A DNA stretch of 64,000 nt from Verrucomicrobiota bacterium (GCA_016716505.1 JADJWF010000003.1:310001-374000); one strand, 5' to 3'; positions 52,801 to 60,227 are shown, numbered from the stretch's first letter. Notes: a model not told the origin generated them from the letters alone. Program-made: numbers and translations.

Positions 52801-55421
52801 GCGGCACCGACCGCCTCGGCTTCGGCTTGGGCCGTCAGGGTCGCCGCCGGCGGTCCGCTGGAGAGGGCGGTGCTTGCCCCGGGCGCGGCAAAGGCGACGC
52901 CGCCGAGGGTCCGGCCGCCCTCGCGATCGCTGCCGAGCACGCCTTTGTAGATGGCGACGACGGGTTGATGAAGCGTGAACGGAGTGATGCTGTCGGTGTT
53001 GGCGATGGTGTTGCCGGTGTCGCGTTCCTGCGAGCGCGCCTGGTTCATCAGGAGGAGGGCGTCGGCGAAGGGCGCGTCGTTGACTTTGAGCGTGAAGAGC
53101 AGGTCCACCTTGCGCGGCGAATTGTTGATGTCGTCATACGTGCCAAAGTCCCAGTAGATCGTGTTGTTCCCGCTACTGGTGTTGAGGCCCACTGTCGGGT
53201 GCGAGAACGGCGGCACGAGGTCCACGCCCACGCTGAGAGTATCGGTCGGGCCGTACTTCCACTGACCCGGCGGCGGGGCGGGTGCCGGAGTGGTGTCGCG
53301 GCTCCACGCCGGGCCGGCCGTGCCGTCGGCGTCCGGATCGTCCACCCTCATGATGGGCAGTGGCACGTAGTCGGTGAGGCGGAAGACTTCGACGTCGCCG
53401 GTGAGGAGATCCATTTCGAGGCGGAAGGTCACCTCGTCGCCCGGGCGCACGCTCAGCGGGTCGGGCAGGGAGGTGCTGCCGTTGATGGCGTAGATGCTCT
53501 TGCTGAGGTTGGTGTAGTTCATGGTCAACCCGGCGCCGGTGTCGTCGGTCTCGAAGGTACCCAGCGGGGTCAGGTCCGCCGGATTGAGCAGTTTGCCGTA
53601 AATGTCAGCCGTGTTACTGACCCCGTCGCGCGGGTTGAGGCTGGGATTGCCGCTGGGGTAGTCGTCCGAGTACTGGTCTTGCACCACGGTGCGGAACTTG
53701 ATGGTGCCGACGGTACCGCCCCACGGTAGCGGGGGGTTGTTCTGAAGGTTCGTATCCGGTTCCAGGCCGAGCGTGTCGCTGTGGATGCCGCCGCCGACCA
53801 GGTTGGCGTTCGCACTGCGCGTCACCAACTCGTCCGAGATGCGGAACTGGATGGCCGTGGTGCCGTTGTCGGGGGCCGGGTCAATCAGGTACACCGGAGG
53901 ACTGGCCACCGCGCCGGTGAAATTCTGATTCACGGTGTAGTTGGCCGCCGCCATGCCAGCGACCGCCAAGGTCGTACCGTGCTCGGTAACCGTCATCGTC
54001 GGGGTGAAGGTGGTGTCCCAGCGCCGACCGTCGGAGATGACGTCGTCAATGCGCACGGCCTCAAACGCGAAATAGTCCGAGACTTGAAACTGGAGGGTGT
54101 ACTCCAGCGTGTCGCCGGGGCTGAGGCCGGTTGGTGTAACGTCGTTGATGATGGTCACGCCCTTCTGAATGGCGATGGATTGGGCCTCCAGCTCGTGCTC
54201 GCAATCGCCGTCGGGGGTCACGGTTTGGGTCGGCCAGGACCCCGAGACGGTCGCTTCGCCGGCCACCCGGGTCTGGGGGTCACGGGTGTCAACCGGCGTC
54301 CAGTCGCCGTAGGTGTAGGCCTGATTGCACAGGAGGCGATCGTCGCCGGTCGTGGCGTTGAGCACCGGATCGCCGTTGGCGTCCAGCCGGGGCACGAAGA
54401 AGTCGTACTCCAGCACCACGTCCGAGGCGGAGGCGGTGCCGACCACCGTGCTGAAATCGTACTCGAGCGTCCCGCCGGGCACACTCGTCGAGGGCGTGGT
54501 CACGGGCGCAATGGGGCCCGAGCCGCTGGCCCGCGTGGCGATGACGACGGCGACGAACTGTTCGGTGTCCGGCAGCAAATCCACGACCCGCAATCCGGTG
54601 ATCGTCTGGCCGTCGGCGATGTCCACCGTCAGGCGGTAGCGCCGGGTGAAATTCGGGCCGGTAGCCGTTTCGTTCTCGGGGCCCAGGTAGGTCTTGGTCA
54701 ACCGCAGCAAGGTGGGGATGACCGCCGGGTCGCTGTCAGCTTGGGCGCCGATGAGCGTCGGGTCGCTCGTGGGATTGTCGAGTGGGTCATTGCCGAACTG
54801 GAAACCGCCACGGACGGAGATGGGCAGCGTTTCGTTCACATCCGCCAACGGGCTGACCGATGCCGAGAAGGAAAGCTGTGCCACGGGCTGCTCGGGGGTG
54901 AAGCTGCCGAACGGGAGACGGACGACCAGGAAGCGGTCGCCATTTTGGAAGCGGCCCGGCGGCGCGAAGTCCGTGGTCTTCACGTACACCGGGGTGCCGC
55001 TGAGGGTCTTCGCGAAGGGATGCTCGACGCCCAAGCCGCCGTTGGCCGTGTCGTCAAAGGTGAACGGGAGCACGTAGGACCCCGGCAGCGGGCTGCCGAG
55101 GTAGTTGACGACCGTCGAGACGGTCAGGCCATCGAACTCCAAGGGATCGCTGGGTGCCGGCGGATACGGGTCGCCCGGCGTCCACGCTCCGTCCCGGCCG
55201 GTCGCGTCATACGCGACGTCCACGTACGGCCCGAAGCCAGTGGTGTCGGGCGAGGTGTTGTCGAAATTGACGGTGAAGGAAAAGGAACCGCCCAGTTCAA
55301 CCGTCGCCGGAGCGCTGACAGTGGCGGTGGGGACGGCACTGGCGCCGAGCATCTGCGTCAAGGGCCAAAGCAGGGCCGCGACCAGAAGGAGCCGCGCACT
55401 GGCACACGTAAGAGCATTCAT
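43851..55421 (-). CDS. Giant secreted DUF11/SdrD-repeat surface protein
   Basis: 3,856 residues. The chosen ATG (55421) gives a signal peptide ARLLLVAALLWPLTQMLGASA. Residues of about 30-2950 are mainly DUF11-like beta repeats: recurring phrases such as VTYTLTVTVPEGLTPTVV, VSAGDDVTYTFVVSNAG-like openings and PNTASLAWTSL endings. A jelly-roll-like domain is at about 1410-1555. Three phage-tail-fibre-like modules (DGVTLAEGDRVLVKNQT, QNGIYKV) are at about 1805-1922, 1929-2041 and 2457-2568. Six SdrD B-like repeats (IGDTVFADYNNNGVFDTGEG type, calcium-binding-like DxDxDG) cover about 2970-3680. The end RFYRVLSE closes a fibronectin-like tail; no LPXTG or PEP-CTERM anchor is visible. Probably an adhesin or cell-surface filament; function inferred. 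Confidence 0.9.
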   Translation of the reverse strand: MNALTCASARLLLVAALLWPLTQMLGASAVPTATVSAPATVELGGSFSFTVNFDNTSPDTTGFGPYVDVAYDATGRDGAWTPGDPYPPAPSDPLEFDGLTVSTVVNYLGSPLPGSYVLPFTFDDTANGGLGVEHPFAKTLSGTPVYVKTTDFAPPGRFQNGDRFLVVRLPFGSFTPEQPVAQLSFSASVSPLADVNETLPISVRGGFQFGNDPLDNPTSDPTLIGAQADSDPAVIPTLLRLTKTYLGPENETATGPNFTRRYRLTVDIADGQTITGLRVVDLLPDTEQFVAVVIATRASGSGPIAPVTTPSTSVPGGTLEYDFSTVVGTASASDVVLEYDFFVPRLDANGDPVLNATTGDDRLLCNQAYTYGDWTPVDTRDPQTRVAGEATVSGSWPTQTVTPDGDCEHELEAQSIAIQKGVTIINDVTPTGLSPGDTLEYTLQFQVSDYFAFEAVRIDDVISDGRRWDTTFTPTMTVTEHGTTLAVAGMAAANYTVNQNFTGAVASPPVYLIDPAPDNGTTAIQFRISDELVTRSANANLVGGGIHSDTLGLEPDTNLQNNPPLPWGGTVGTIKFRTVVQDQYSDDYPSGNPSLNPRDGVSNTADIYGKLLNPADLTPLGTFETDDTGAGLTMNYTNLSKSIYAINGSTSLPDPLSVRPGDEVTFRLEMDLLTGDVEVFRLTDYVPLPIMRVDDPDADGTAGPAWSRDTTPAPAPPPGQWKYGPTDTLSVGVDLVPPFSHPTVGLNTSSGNNTIYWDFGTYDDINNSPRKVDLLFTLKVNDAPFADALLLMNQARSQERDTGNTIANTDSITPFTLHQPVVAIYKGVLGSDREGGRTLGGVAFAAPGASTALSSGPPAATLTAQAEAEAVGAANLTSAPLPDANERVRYGVVLFNSGRSDAYDVTVTDTIPAAYVRSYADATALAAGVNLIVQRGNGTVLTPVTDYLLAWNPATYTFTVELVDNYAVDLGTGGLNRGRDHGGTPTTDGSNVVIVSYDLTLAANLPANSTIINTATLTNYAGADGGDNHIPGGKTDDAEVRTLPPAFVKTVTGTEVVATGNGQFDAVIGELVTYTLTVTVPEGLTPTVVIDDTLAQGLAFVSLVSATPSSGVIVGTPTVTILDPGTARQVSFTLGDIQNNNTGNSGADTVTLVFTAVVLNQNTLPTPPGNQAGVTLDNTAQLTYATGPALVSTPAQLITIVEPALTVTKQVAPDDGGGPGAYAATLSGQDAGNTVYYRITITHAGGPAAFDLGMVDTFPAKLNSLTIYSATSTGASVNGIPATVAIADLQLTGSTLTFAPTSNIDLAPGGSITIEVSGVLDLSVIPGESIPNSALVTWTSLDGNFTAPRTSNNTTSTERTGAGGPGSDTAVLNNYAVQNATSTGVLNAAAPVLQKFLAASSEAHTLEPLIIADFTGTGFSTLSGNWATAISTQPQFVRIGSPATGTDGSGTLNFATPLDLRGYASLGVLIRRNTSAGNANLRVTLTDSDGTTARFDATITNLTIGAPGFSQVLLSSLLAPATGPSGGSIAGFDWGSIASLTVAGSTGGAVRWDIDRIVALRTLAAPGEIVRYRLVAQIPEGTLPDFALFDSIPPGIRFINDNTVRVAFVANGGGIVSAAAGSGLAAVPALTGAGLNLTGSGDDVSSFSLAVGGPNGLAIGEGTSFDANVSNSPTSDPDSYSDGTDVYFRLGTLTNTDSDADAEYVVIEFNALVTNDRNATATDGSAQQAGVGLSNTFQARLNSSTGNTQVGSTSTGNDFQAVIIVEPQINNLGKAITTVPVDAGDPIDYQIQFSNNTAHPAQYAPHVRAATTAGFSATFNPTGGVGGTGRFTGAPATVDGVTLAEGDRVLVKNQTAASQNGIYKVVDAVNGIWDRATDFDAATEMTLGYRAYVAAGTANGGRTFALDAAVATINSNPVTFSAVAANPAVRVATTSSLTGFSAGTFTGVSATQDGVTLSVGDRVLVRAQGTGSQNGVYVVTSVGGGNMNLTRATDFDTVAEFPVGIQVFVSEGSLIGGRTFAQSATVQNLNSGTNSTITWVPVDQVTAFDLVLTDVLPADVLFQSLTIVTPDIPAGQTFTASGTFTGGSVTVPAVNTSGTITVNLDRLDPEAKITGAVKDVTLTVNGVVSSSAAARQEIVNTAALTYTSLPGPRGTASNPTGTDPTTSSSVGASGGQYGERNGSGVTATDNTRVNYGTSVRNNYSVASTANTTLARPTVDKAFRNGTLTDDDTSLASTTGSDVAIGEQVTFDILVTLPEGTTPNVLVNDVLPTGLRLDSYSVTTLASGSGMLTANFNGTLGNNPPIITPALPATGATTVAFDFGTCAVAADGDANNNAFVLRITATVLNITANQDGVTRANLATLTFDDPAMPGRTVPDSNPANDPVVTVVEPDLSISKTVDVTSVDAGDDVTYTFVVSNAGSQAAYNVTLSDALPAVISSPVILTGPGDFTATGFYDTTVVAATTADLGATFSLGTFTGAPTMVDNVTVATGDLVLVKDQSNPSENGIYEVGSPTTTWTRWASFDDAAEMVAGYRVQSAGGVTQAGQVWVLLANVITVNTDPVNWAYYADVQAPTAGDFEISGSTLQVKPAFTLNIPPGASVTLKVKGTVANTMTPGLSIPNTASLAWTSLQGGSPDERTGADGPGGPLNDHAADSTITSAGKLASFAKSLFETDQTETSDPDVTIGEVVTYALKVTLPEGTTPDLTVTDNLPAGLDYESYSIVTTVAGSGGLLTKDYAGAVPTPSVSGGVGSGDDVTFTFGAMINPGNNDPDDNAFLILVSARVLDEAGNVGFVPGQTTLANTATFDISGDGVPPFTSPPVNTPVVEPRMTIVKNIVQPAADAGDVVDVVLTVNNTGLLTAYDVVIEDPLNPAKFDPASVNFGTAGVDYPPGFTPSVNLVTGLITYTGGDLLVGGPYVFQFKVALTVTVAPGEVVPNTATVTQATTLSGPVPGERNEPPVSASDTVTIYSHGLSGYVYHDANNNGLKETGESPIGSVTITLTGTDHLGNPVSVTTTTDAAGYYEFLGLRPGTYTLTETQPAGYLDGKETSGTPWTGTVDNTTDSQTISAITIPTGTPSTTGVNYNFGELVPASLAGVVYNDVNDSGTYNPGTDLGIYGATVTLTGTDDRGNPVNLTTTTAADGSYSFTNLRPGTYTLTETQPDGYTDSADTVGSLGGDGSVNDVVSNIPVVSGDAGTGYNFGEVGPGSIGDTIFLDLDNDGLPDPGEGISGVTVQLQGDLNGDGIPETITTVTDVNGNYLFDHLPAPTGGRSYTVTVLSGIASGLTQTVDPDGTNDGTSTTTLTFASPTDLLQDFGYRGNGSIGDTVFADYNNNGVFDTGEGLPNITVTLVGDADGDGISETFTTETDANGQYLFSGLRTTPGGVPYTVTVNTGDLDFPVWLTDNHVDPDGGGDSTSSVTLTDATPNRLDQDFGYRGTAQIGNFVWEDLDGDGLQEPGEAGFNGVTVELYRVGDTSPLMTQVTANDGGGNPGYYLFTGLGPDNYYVKFILPSGYVFTLANVGLDDTVDSDADPGTGQTAAFALGTGATDLTRDAGMYRPVSIGNYVWNDLNADGLQDEPASAGMNGVTVKLLDAGGAVIATTVTADDGGGNPGYYLFSNLPPGTYSVQFVTPTGFTYTTQNADGLGLTGPANSDANTLDGKTVPFTLVSGDAVTYVDAGLKNLPTAARLAYFRALVAGGGNVRLAWGTLVESGVLGFRVDRSTADGGWQRITPQIIPATGWDGRPQRYGLTDTPAGLDEGLRYRLVEVGTSGDERVVAIASVETGVSLAIARAGAGTVLIVRGEPQATVVLQSAPAVEGPWSAAQSVTLDAAGRAEIWLGTDAASAARFYRVLSE

Positions 55422-55467
55422 CGTGTAAATGAAGGTTTGGCGATCCAATCCGCAGAAACGGAAGAAT

Positions 55468-55496
55468 AGAATCGCGGCCGTCCTAATACGTGTCAA
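55468..55496 (-). promoter_or_regulatory. Promoter of the giant gene
   Basis: On the minus strand a perfect TTGACA (complement of 55491-55496) is followed after 17 bp by GATTCT (complement of 55468-55473). It lies 47 bp before the ATG at 55421. A short AT-rich stretch (AAATAAATCAT on the minus strand) just upstream could act as an UP element. Confidence 0.6.
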
Positions 55497-55748
55497 GCTT
55501 CGCCATGATTTATTTATGCACACCTGAATCCTTAGCCAGGGTTGGGAGCGTGGTGGAAAGGGTGTTTTCCAAGGGCGGCCATCTCCGCACGGGGTTGTTC
55601 AGGGGTCGGCGGTGCTTCCTAGCCGGCTTGCCAAGGCGGGGCAGCCGGGAAAGGGCTGTGTCCAGAGGGTCTTTCCCGGGACGCGGGCACGCTCCGCCTC
55701 TCCCGCCAAGGCGGGCGGCACTCGCGGCGTGGCCGGACGCCGGTCTGG
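55497..55748. other. Region between the giant-gene promoter and the transposase remnant
   Basis: No gene seen. It contains GC-rich inverted segments such as CCAAGGCGGG and CCCGCCAAGG and the probable downstream end of the insertion element. I cannot define its terminal inverted repeat or target duplication by eye. Confidence 0.5.
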
Positions 55749-56945
55749 CTAGCCGGAGGGCGCGCTCCCCGCCGCCGCCCCGGCCCGCCACCAGCGCGCT
55801 TCCCAAGTCCACCACCAGCCCAGCCAGCTCACCGCCACTTCCACTCGCGCCACCAGCCGCCGCGCGTGCCGCACCAGCATGGCGGGCAGGCGCACCATGT
55901 GCCGCAGCCGCGTCGGCACGGTCCAAGTCTGACACGCGTCGGGCAGGCAGAGCAGTTGCACCGCCTTCATCAGGTTGTAGGCCAGCGCGGCCAGGGCGTA
56001 GAACATCCGGTTGGCCACCAGGCTTTCGCAGGGGGGGATGGTGCAGGTCCAGCCCGCGCAGGACTTCCTTGAAGAGTTGTTCTTTCCCGCCCTTCAACCG
56101 GTGCCGGGCCATCACGGCCTGGGCAACATGGCGCCGACCGTCGTGCGCCACGCAGGCGTAGCGCCAGAACAGCTCGTCGTCCTGCTTCCAGCGCGCGCAG
56201 GCCAGCGTCAGGGTGAAGTCGCTCTCCGTCGGCGTGTGCCGCAGCGCGGCGTGTTGTTCGGCCACCTCCACGCCGTTGCGCCAGCGCGTCTCGGTGGCGG
56301 GACGCCACGCGCTTTCAGGCAGCGCGGCGGCGGTGCGTTCGGGCACCGTCGTCCATTTGTGGTAGCGCACGCTCCAGTGGGTGAAGCCGGCCTGGGCAAT
56401 GGCTTGCAACGGTTCGCGGCGGCTCGAACCGCTGTCGGCCAGGAAGTCACATGCCCGGTCCCGCCCCAGCGGGCGATGGGTCTGGAGCATCGGGGGCAAC
56501 GCGCTGCTCACGTCGCCGGGCGAGCCGAGTTCCCCCCCCGACCAGGAAGGGGCCGAACCACAACGTCTGCCAGGACAGCGCGAGGTTCCCTTCGTAATTG
56601 ATCTTCGCCCCTTCGAAGGTGGGGCCGAAGACCTCGATCTGCGTGTCATCGAAGACCGCCTCGGCCCGGCCAGGCTGGCGCCGCCCGAGCAGCAGGAGCA
56701 GAGGAACTGCGCCACGATCAGCTCCGGGCTGTAGCCGTGGGAGGTGCGGGTGCGGGGGGCGAGGCCGGACAGGGCGCGGATTTTGTTCCAGAGATCGAAC
56801 TGCTGGGCCAGGGCTTCGAGGGCGGGCAGGCCGCCGAGGGTGGACTGTTTCCGGGCGGGGACGAACTCGAAGCGGAGGCGGGGCGAGCGTTTGGCGATGG
56901 TCGGCCTGGTTCTTCGACGAGCTCTCCGCGGCGCTGTTCAAAGTG
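55749..56945 (-). pseudogene. IS1380-family transposase remnant
   Basis: The transposase is readable only by joining at least four frame segments on the minus strand: KRSPRLRFEFVPARKQSTLGG and PALEALAQQFDLWNKI near the start; AEAVFDDTQIEVFGPTFEGAKI (first catalytic Asp region); CDFLADSGSSRREPLQAI (second Asp) with FTLTLACARWKQDDELFW; and MANRMFYALAALAYNLMKAVQLL near the end. Breaks fall at about 56701 (one base missing), in the C8 run 56532-56539 and in the G7 run 56031-56037. The N-terminus has no in-frame Met. It sits about 330 bp upstream of the giant gene. Ends of the element were not found. Confidence 0.82.
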
Positions 56946-57225
56946 CGCCCCAAAAACTTCACCCGCCGGTGCATCCTCCCAGGCGATGGCTAAGGTTTGG
57001 GGGGATTCTACCTATCCGCCGTCGTCCGAGCCCAGTTCGCCAAGTCAGGTGCGATCCGGCAGGTCAGTGGATTAGCCCCACTCGTTGCGGCAGCGGACTT
57101 TAGAACGGTGCGCCTGCTTCGAGGCACAGTGGATTGACCTTCATCGAAGGAAATCGCCCGACGGTTTCCCGAATTCCCTGAATCCCCAGTTCAGGGCCAT
57201 AATTGGGCGTCGGCCGCGCCCCGCC

Positions 57226-58515
57226 ATGCACAACCTTGCCGGAGGAGACCGGCTTGGTAGCTTCTCCCGGGTGACTTTTTTCGACGAGTTCAGTCGGTTG
57301 CCCCTCGCTGTTCTCCTGCGATCGGCGACTAGTGCTTCCTCAGCGAGCGTGCGAAGTTCGCTCGCGAGCGGCGTCGGTTCGTTGAGCGACTTTGCCGCCC
57401 TGCTGTCGCCGGCCGCGGGGGCGTTGTTGCCGGAGCTGGCGCGCCGGTCGCAGGCGCTGACCCGACAGCGGTTTGGCCGGGTGATCCGCCTGTTCGCCCC
57501 GCTGTACTTGTCCAACGAGTGCATCAACAATTGCCGTTACTGTGGATTCTCGCGGGACAACCCGATCCTGCGCGTGACGCTGAGCGTGGCAGACGTGGTC
57601 CGGGAGGCCCGGGCGCTGGGCGAGCAGGGTTTTCGCAATCTCTTGCTGGTGGCGGGCGAGCATCCCCGATTCGTTTCCAACGGCTATCTTGCCGAATGCA
57701 TCCGCGCCCTGCACGCGGAAGTGCCGAGCCTGTCGCTCGAAGTGGGGCCCATGGAAGCCGCAGACTATGCCCCCTTGGTGGCGGCCGGTGCCGAAGGACT
57801 GGTGGTCTATCAGGAGACCTACGATCCCATCGTGTACGAGGCCATGCACACGGCGGGCCCGAAGCGGGATTTTGCCTGGCGCATGGGAACGCCCGAGCGC
57901 GCGTACGCGGCCGGTTTCCGGCGGCTGGGCATCGGCGCGCTGTACGGCCTGGCGGCCTGGCGACGCGAAGCCCTCTGTGTGGCGGCTCACGCGGCGTATC
58001 TCCTGCGCCATTGCTGGAAGGCGCAGGTCACCATCTCCGTCCCGCGGCTGCGGCCCTGTGCCGGCGAATTTCAACCGCTGACCTCCATGAGCGACCGCGA
58101 GCTGGTGCAATTGGTGTGTGCCTTCCGGTTGTTCCTGCCAGACGTGGGGCTGGTCCTGTCCACCCGTGAACCGGCGCCGCTGCGGGACGGGTTGATACCG
58201 CTGGGGATCACCCTCATGAGCGCTGGCAGCCACACGGAGCCGGGCGGATACACGGGCGCCGGACACGACCAAACCCATCTCACCCAACGCGGCCGCATCG
58301 TGCCGCGGGCCAAGGGTGCGAGCGAGTGGGCCGGCACCCCAGACGCCCTCACCAAGGCGACCGGCCAGTTCGAGATTGCTGACACGCGGTCGGCCGCCGA
58401 GGTCAGCGCGTTGATCGCGCGGCTGGGCTACGAGCCGGTGTGGAAAGATTGGGATCCCGCTCTGAGTTCGGCTTTCCCCGCAGCGCAGGCGGAAAGCTCA
58501 CAGGCCGCGGCTTGA
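57226..58515 (+). CDS. thiH: Tyrosine lyase / 2-iminoacetate synthase ThiH
   Basis: About 429 residues. A radical-SAM enzyme that cleaves tyrosine to dehydroglycine for the thiazole ring of thiamine. Family marks are LLSPAAGALLPELARRSQALT, LYLSNECINNCRYCGFSRDNP (CX3CX2C), LLLVAGEHP, VVYQETYDP and VSVPRLRPC-like text, ending EPVWKDWDPAL as ThiH proteins do. The start is uncertain: ATG 57226 has no clear ribosome site. The in-frame GTG at 57271 gives VTFFDEFSRL, and GGAGGAG lies 22 bases before it. Followed by thiS. No thiG in the window and no TPP riboswitch recognised upstream. Confidence 0.93.
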   Translation: MHNLAGGDRLGSFSRVTFFDEFSRLPLAVLLRSATSASSASVRSSLASGVGSLSDFAALLSPAAGALLPELARRSQALTRQRFGRVIRLFAPLYLSNECINNCRYCGFSRDNPILRVTLSVADVVREARALGEQGFRNLLLVAGEHPRFVSNGYLAECIRALHAEVPSLSLEVGPMEAADYAPLVAAGAEGLVVYQETYDPIVYEAMHTAGPKRDFAWRMGTPERAYAAGFRRLGIGALYGLAAWRREALCVAAHAAYLLRHCWKAQVTISVPRLRPCAGEFQPLTSMSDRELVQLVCAFRLFLPDVGLVLSTREPAPLRDGLIPLGITLMSAGSHTEPGGYTGAGHDQTHLTQRGRIVPRAKGASEWAGTPDALTKATGQFEIADTRSAAEVSALIARLGYEPVWKDWDPALSSAFPAAQAESSQAAA

Positions 58516-58540
58516 TCCGAATCCCATCTGCCGATCACCC

Positions 58541-58750
58541 ATGAAGGAACCCTTTGTCATCGCCAACGGGCGCGAAACCCCCGCTCCCCTGCCCTGCTCG
58601 CTCGAGCAATTCCTCGTCGCCCAAGGCCTGCCGCCGCGCTCCGTCGTGGTGGAGCTGAACGGCGAGGCGCTGCCGCCCTCGCAGTTCAAAACTACGCCGC
58701 TGAACCAGGGCGACCGGCTGGAGATCGTCCGCATCGTGGCGGGCGGCTGA
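58541..58750 (+). CDS. thiS: Sulfur-carrier protein ThiS
   Basis: A 69-residue ubiquitin-fold protein ending in the required VRIVAGG diglycine tail, which becomes a thiocarboxylate in thiazole synthesis. Internal marks are LEQFLVAQGLPPRSVVVELNG and LNQGDRLEIVR. It starts 25 bp after thiH, so the two form a thiamine operon fragment. It ends 15 bp from the convergent isomerase gene. Confidence 0.95.
   Translation: MKEPFVIANGRETPAPLPCSLEQFLVAQGLPPRSVVVELNGEALPPSQFKTTPLNQGDRLEIVRIVAGG
58584..58594 (-). repeat. KOPS-like 11-mer, pointing left
   Basis: CTCCCCTGCCC, exact complement of the 11-mer, near the 5' end of thiS. Confidence 0.5.
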
Positions 58751-58765
58751 GCGGGAAGCGCCGGG

Positions 58766-60199
58766 TCAAGCCACCCGCACGAAGTCAAGGCCCAGCAGCG
58801 CGGCGAGTCTTTCCAACTTGGGCGCCAGGTGGCCCAGCCCGATCGCGCAGTGATGCGCCGGTCCCGCCTTGGACCACTCGTTCACGAACCGTCGCGCGCC
58901 GATGCGGAAGCGATAACGGCTGTTGGTGTTGCCGATGTGCAGAATCGGGCCCGGAACCGATTCCCCCTCGGCTACCAGGAGCTTCACGCGGCCGCCCCGG
59001 TCCTGCACGACGGACAACAGGGTCACCGGCCCGTTCTGGACGCGCATCTCAATCGAGAGGCCCACGCCGGGTTTGCCGTGATACACGGGCAGCGGCACCA
59101 GTTTGACCCGGCCCTCCGCGATGGCCATGTGCCCGGGACCGTCGTGCCCGAGCAGCACCACGTCGTCGTTGAAGTCCATCGCGTAGAACTCGGCGAACGA
59201 TCCACCAGCGCCGAGAGCGTCGAGGATTTTCATCGCGAGGACATTCTTGATTTCGCACTCGCCTGCCACCGGCACCCCGTGCGCGGTCAGGAGGGAGTTT
59301 CCCGCGATGACGGATGTCACGATGTCCCGCAGCTCGCTGCCGTCGGTGCTTTCGTAGTAATAGGCCAGGGAACCTAGCCGATGCTCTGCCACCAGGCGGT
59401 CCAACGCGCAGGACGTCCGGGCGGCGCGACGAAGTTCCCCGTCGCTGCACTCGGGCGAAACGTCGAACTCGGCCCGGAACTGGTCCAGTTTGGCCGCCAC
59501 GTCCGCGTCGCTGACCTGGTCGCGGAAGGTTTTGAGCTGACACATTTCGAGCAGTTCAAAATGGCAGCCAAAGGCCGCCGACTGCTGGGTCAAGTCGCTG
59601 TACACGTCGAGCATCCCGCAGTAGTAGTGACCGAGCACGCCCACGCGGTTCCGGCGCAGGACTGCCGCCACCGCCGCCGCCTCAACCCAGGCATTGATCT
59701 CCTCCCACGCCTCGGGATCGTCCAGGGTTCCGGTGACCAGATGGTACGGAATTCCTGCCCGGTTGAAGACGCAGGCGATCTCCGGAGCGGAACAAGCCTG
59801 GCAATGCGCCAGCCACTCTCCGGTCATCTTGCCGCGGTCGCCGAGGGCGTTGAAGGCGGCGTAGTCAATCGCGCGGACGGGCTGCAGATTCAGGACCACC
59901 ACCGGCACGCGGGCCTTCTGCACCACCGGCAACACGGTGGAACTCAGCGCGTAGGTCGAGACGTAGAGGAAGACCAGTTCCACATCCTCGCGCTTCAGCC
60001 GCTCGCCGGCTGCCTGCGCCGCGATGGGTGAATCCACCAACCCGGCGTCCACCACCTCGACTCCCGGACGTTCCAAGCGCGCCGCGATGCCCCGCTGGTA
60101 GCCCTCCAACCGATTCCTCAGGCCGGCAAACTGAGGCCAGTAGGTGTCGAGACCAATTCCGTAGAGACCGACTCGGATCGAGGACTGCGGGAACGTCAT
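58766..60199 (-). CDS. L-fucose/L-arabinose isomerase family protein
   Basis: 477 residues. The family fold is recognised from IRVGLYGIGLDTYWPQF at the start, VELVFLYVSTYALSSTVLP, GVLGHYYCGMLDVYSDLT, a late metal-site-like NVLAMKILDALGAGGSFAEFY with FNDDVVLLGHDGPGHMAIAEG, and GPAHHCAIGLGHL. These place it among FucI/AraA-like ketol isomerases of uncertain substrate. The ATG at 60199 was chosen; the longer frame adds an unrelated Cys/Arg-rich extension. Divergent from the subtilase gene. Confidence 0.85.
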   Translation of the reverse strand: MTFPQSSIRVGLYGIGLDTYWPQFAGLRNRLEGYQRGIAARLERPGVEVVDAGLVDSPIAAQAAGERLKREDVELVFLYVSTYALSSTVLPVVQKARVPVVVLNLQPVRAIDYAAFNALGDRGKMTGEWLAHCQACSAPEIACVFNRAGIPYHLVTGTLDDPEAWEEINAWVEAAAVAAVLRRNRVGVLGHYYCGMLDVYSDLTQQSAAFGCHFELLEMCQLKTFRDQVSDADVAAKLDQFRAEFDVSPECSDGELRRAARTSCALDRLVAEHRLGSLAYYYESTDGSELRDIVTSVIAGNSLLTAHGVPVAGECEIKNVLAMKILDALGAGGSFAEFYAMDFNDDVVLLGHDGPGHMAIAEGRVKLVPLPVYHGKPGVGLSIEMRVQNGPVTLLSVVQDRGGRVKLLVAEGESVPGPILHIGNTNSRYRFRIGARRFVNEWSKAGPAHHCAIGLGHLAPKLERLAALLGLDFVRVA

Positions 60200-60216
60200 G
60201 GCTGGGAAGCCTGCCA

Positions 60217-60227
60217 CTCCCCTGCCC
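60217..60227 (-). repeat. KOPS-like 11-mer, pointing left
   Basis: CTCCCCTGCCC, exact complement of the 11-mer, in the divergent gap between the FucI-like and subtilase genes. Confidence 0.5.

Noticed and set aside
51927..53470. Two GGGCAGGG octamers on the plus strand to the right of the switch
   Set aside because: They run against the polarity pattern. They lack the full 11-mer and lie inside the giant coding region; counted as exceptions, not hidden.
51693..55469. Two further long plus-strand open frames (about 680 and 560 codons) antisense to the giant gene
   Set aside because: Same compositional artefact in GC-rich DNA; no recognisable protein features.
56946..57225. Possible TPP riboswitch ahead of thiH
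   Set aside because: I looked for the conserved thi-box elements (CTGAGA and the ACC..GATCTGG..AATGCC core) and saw none.
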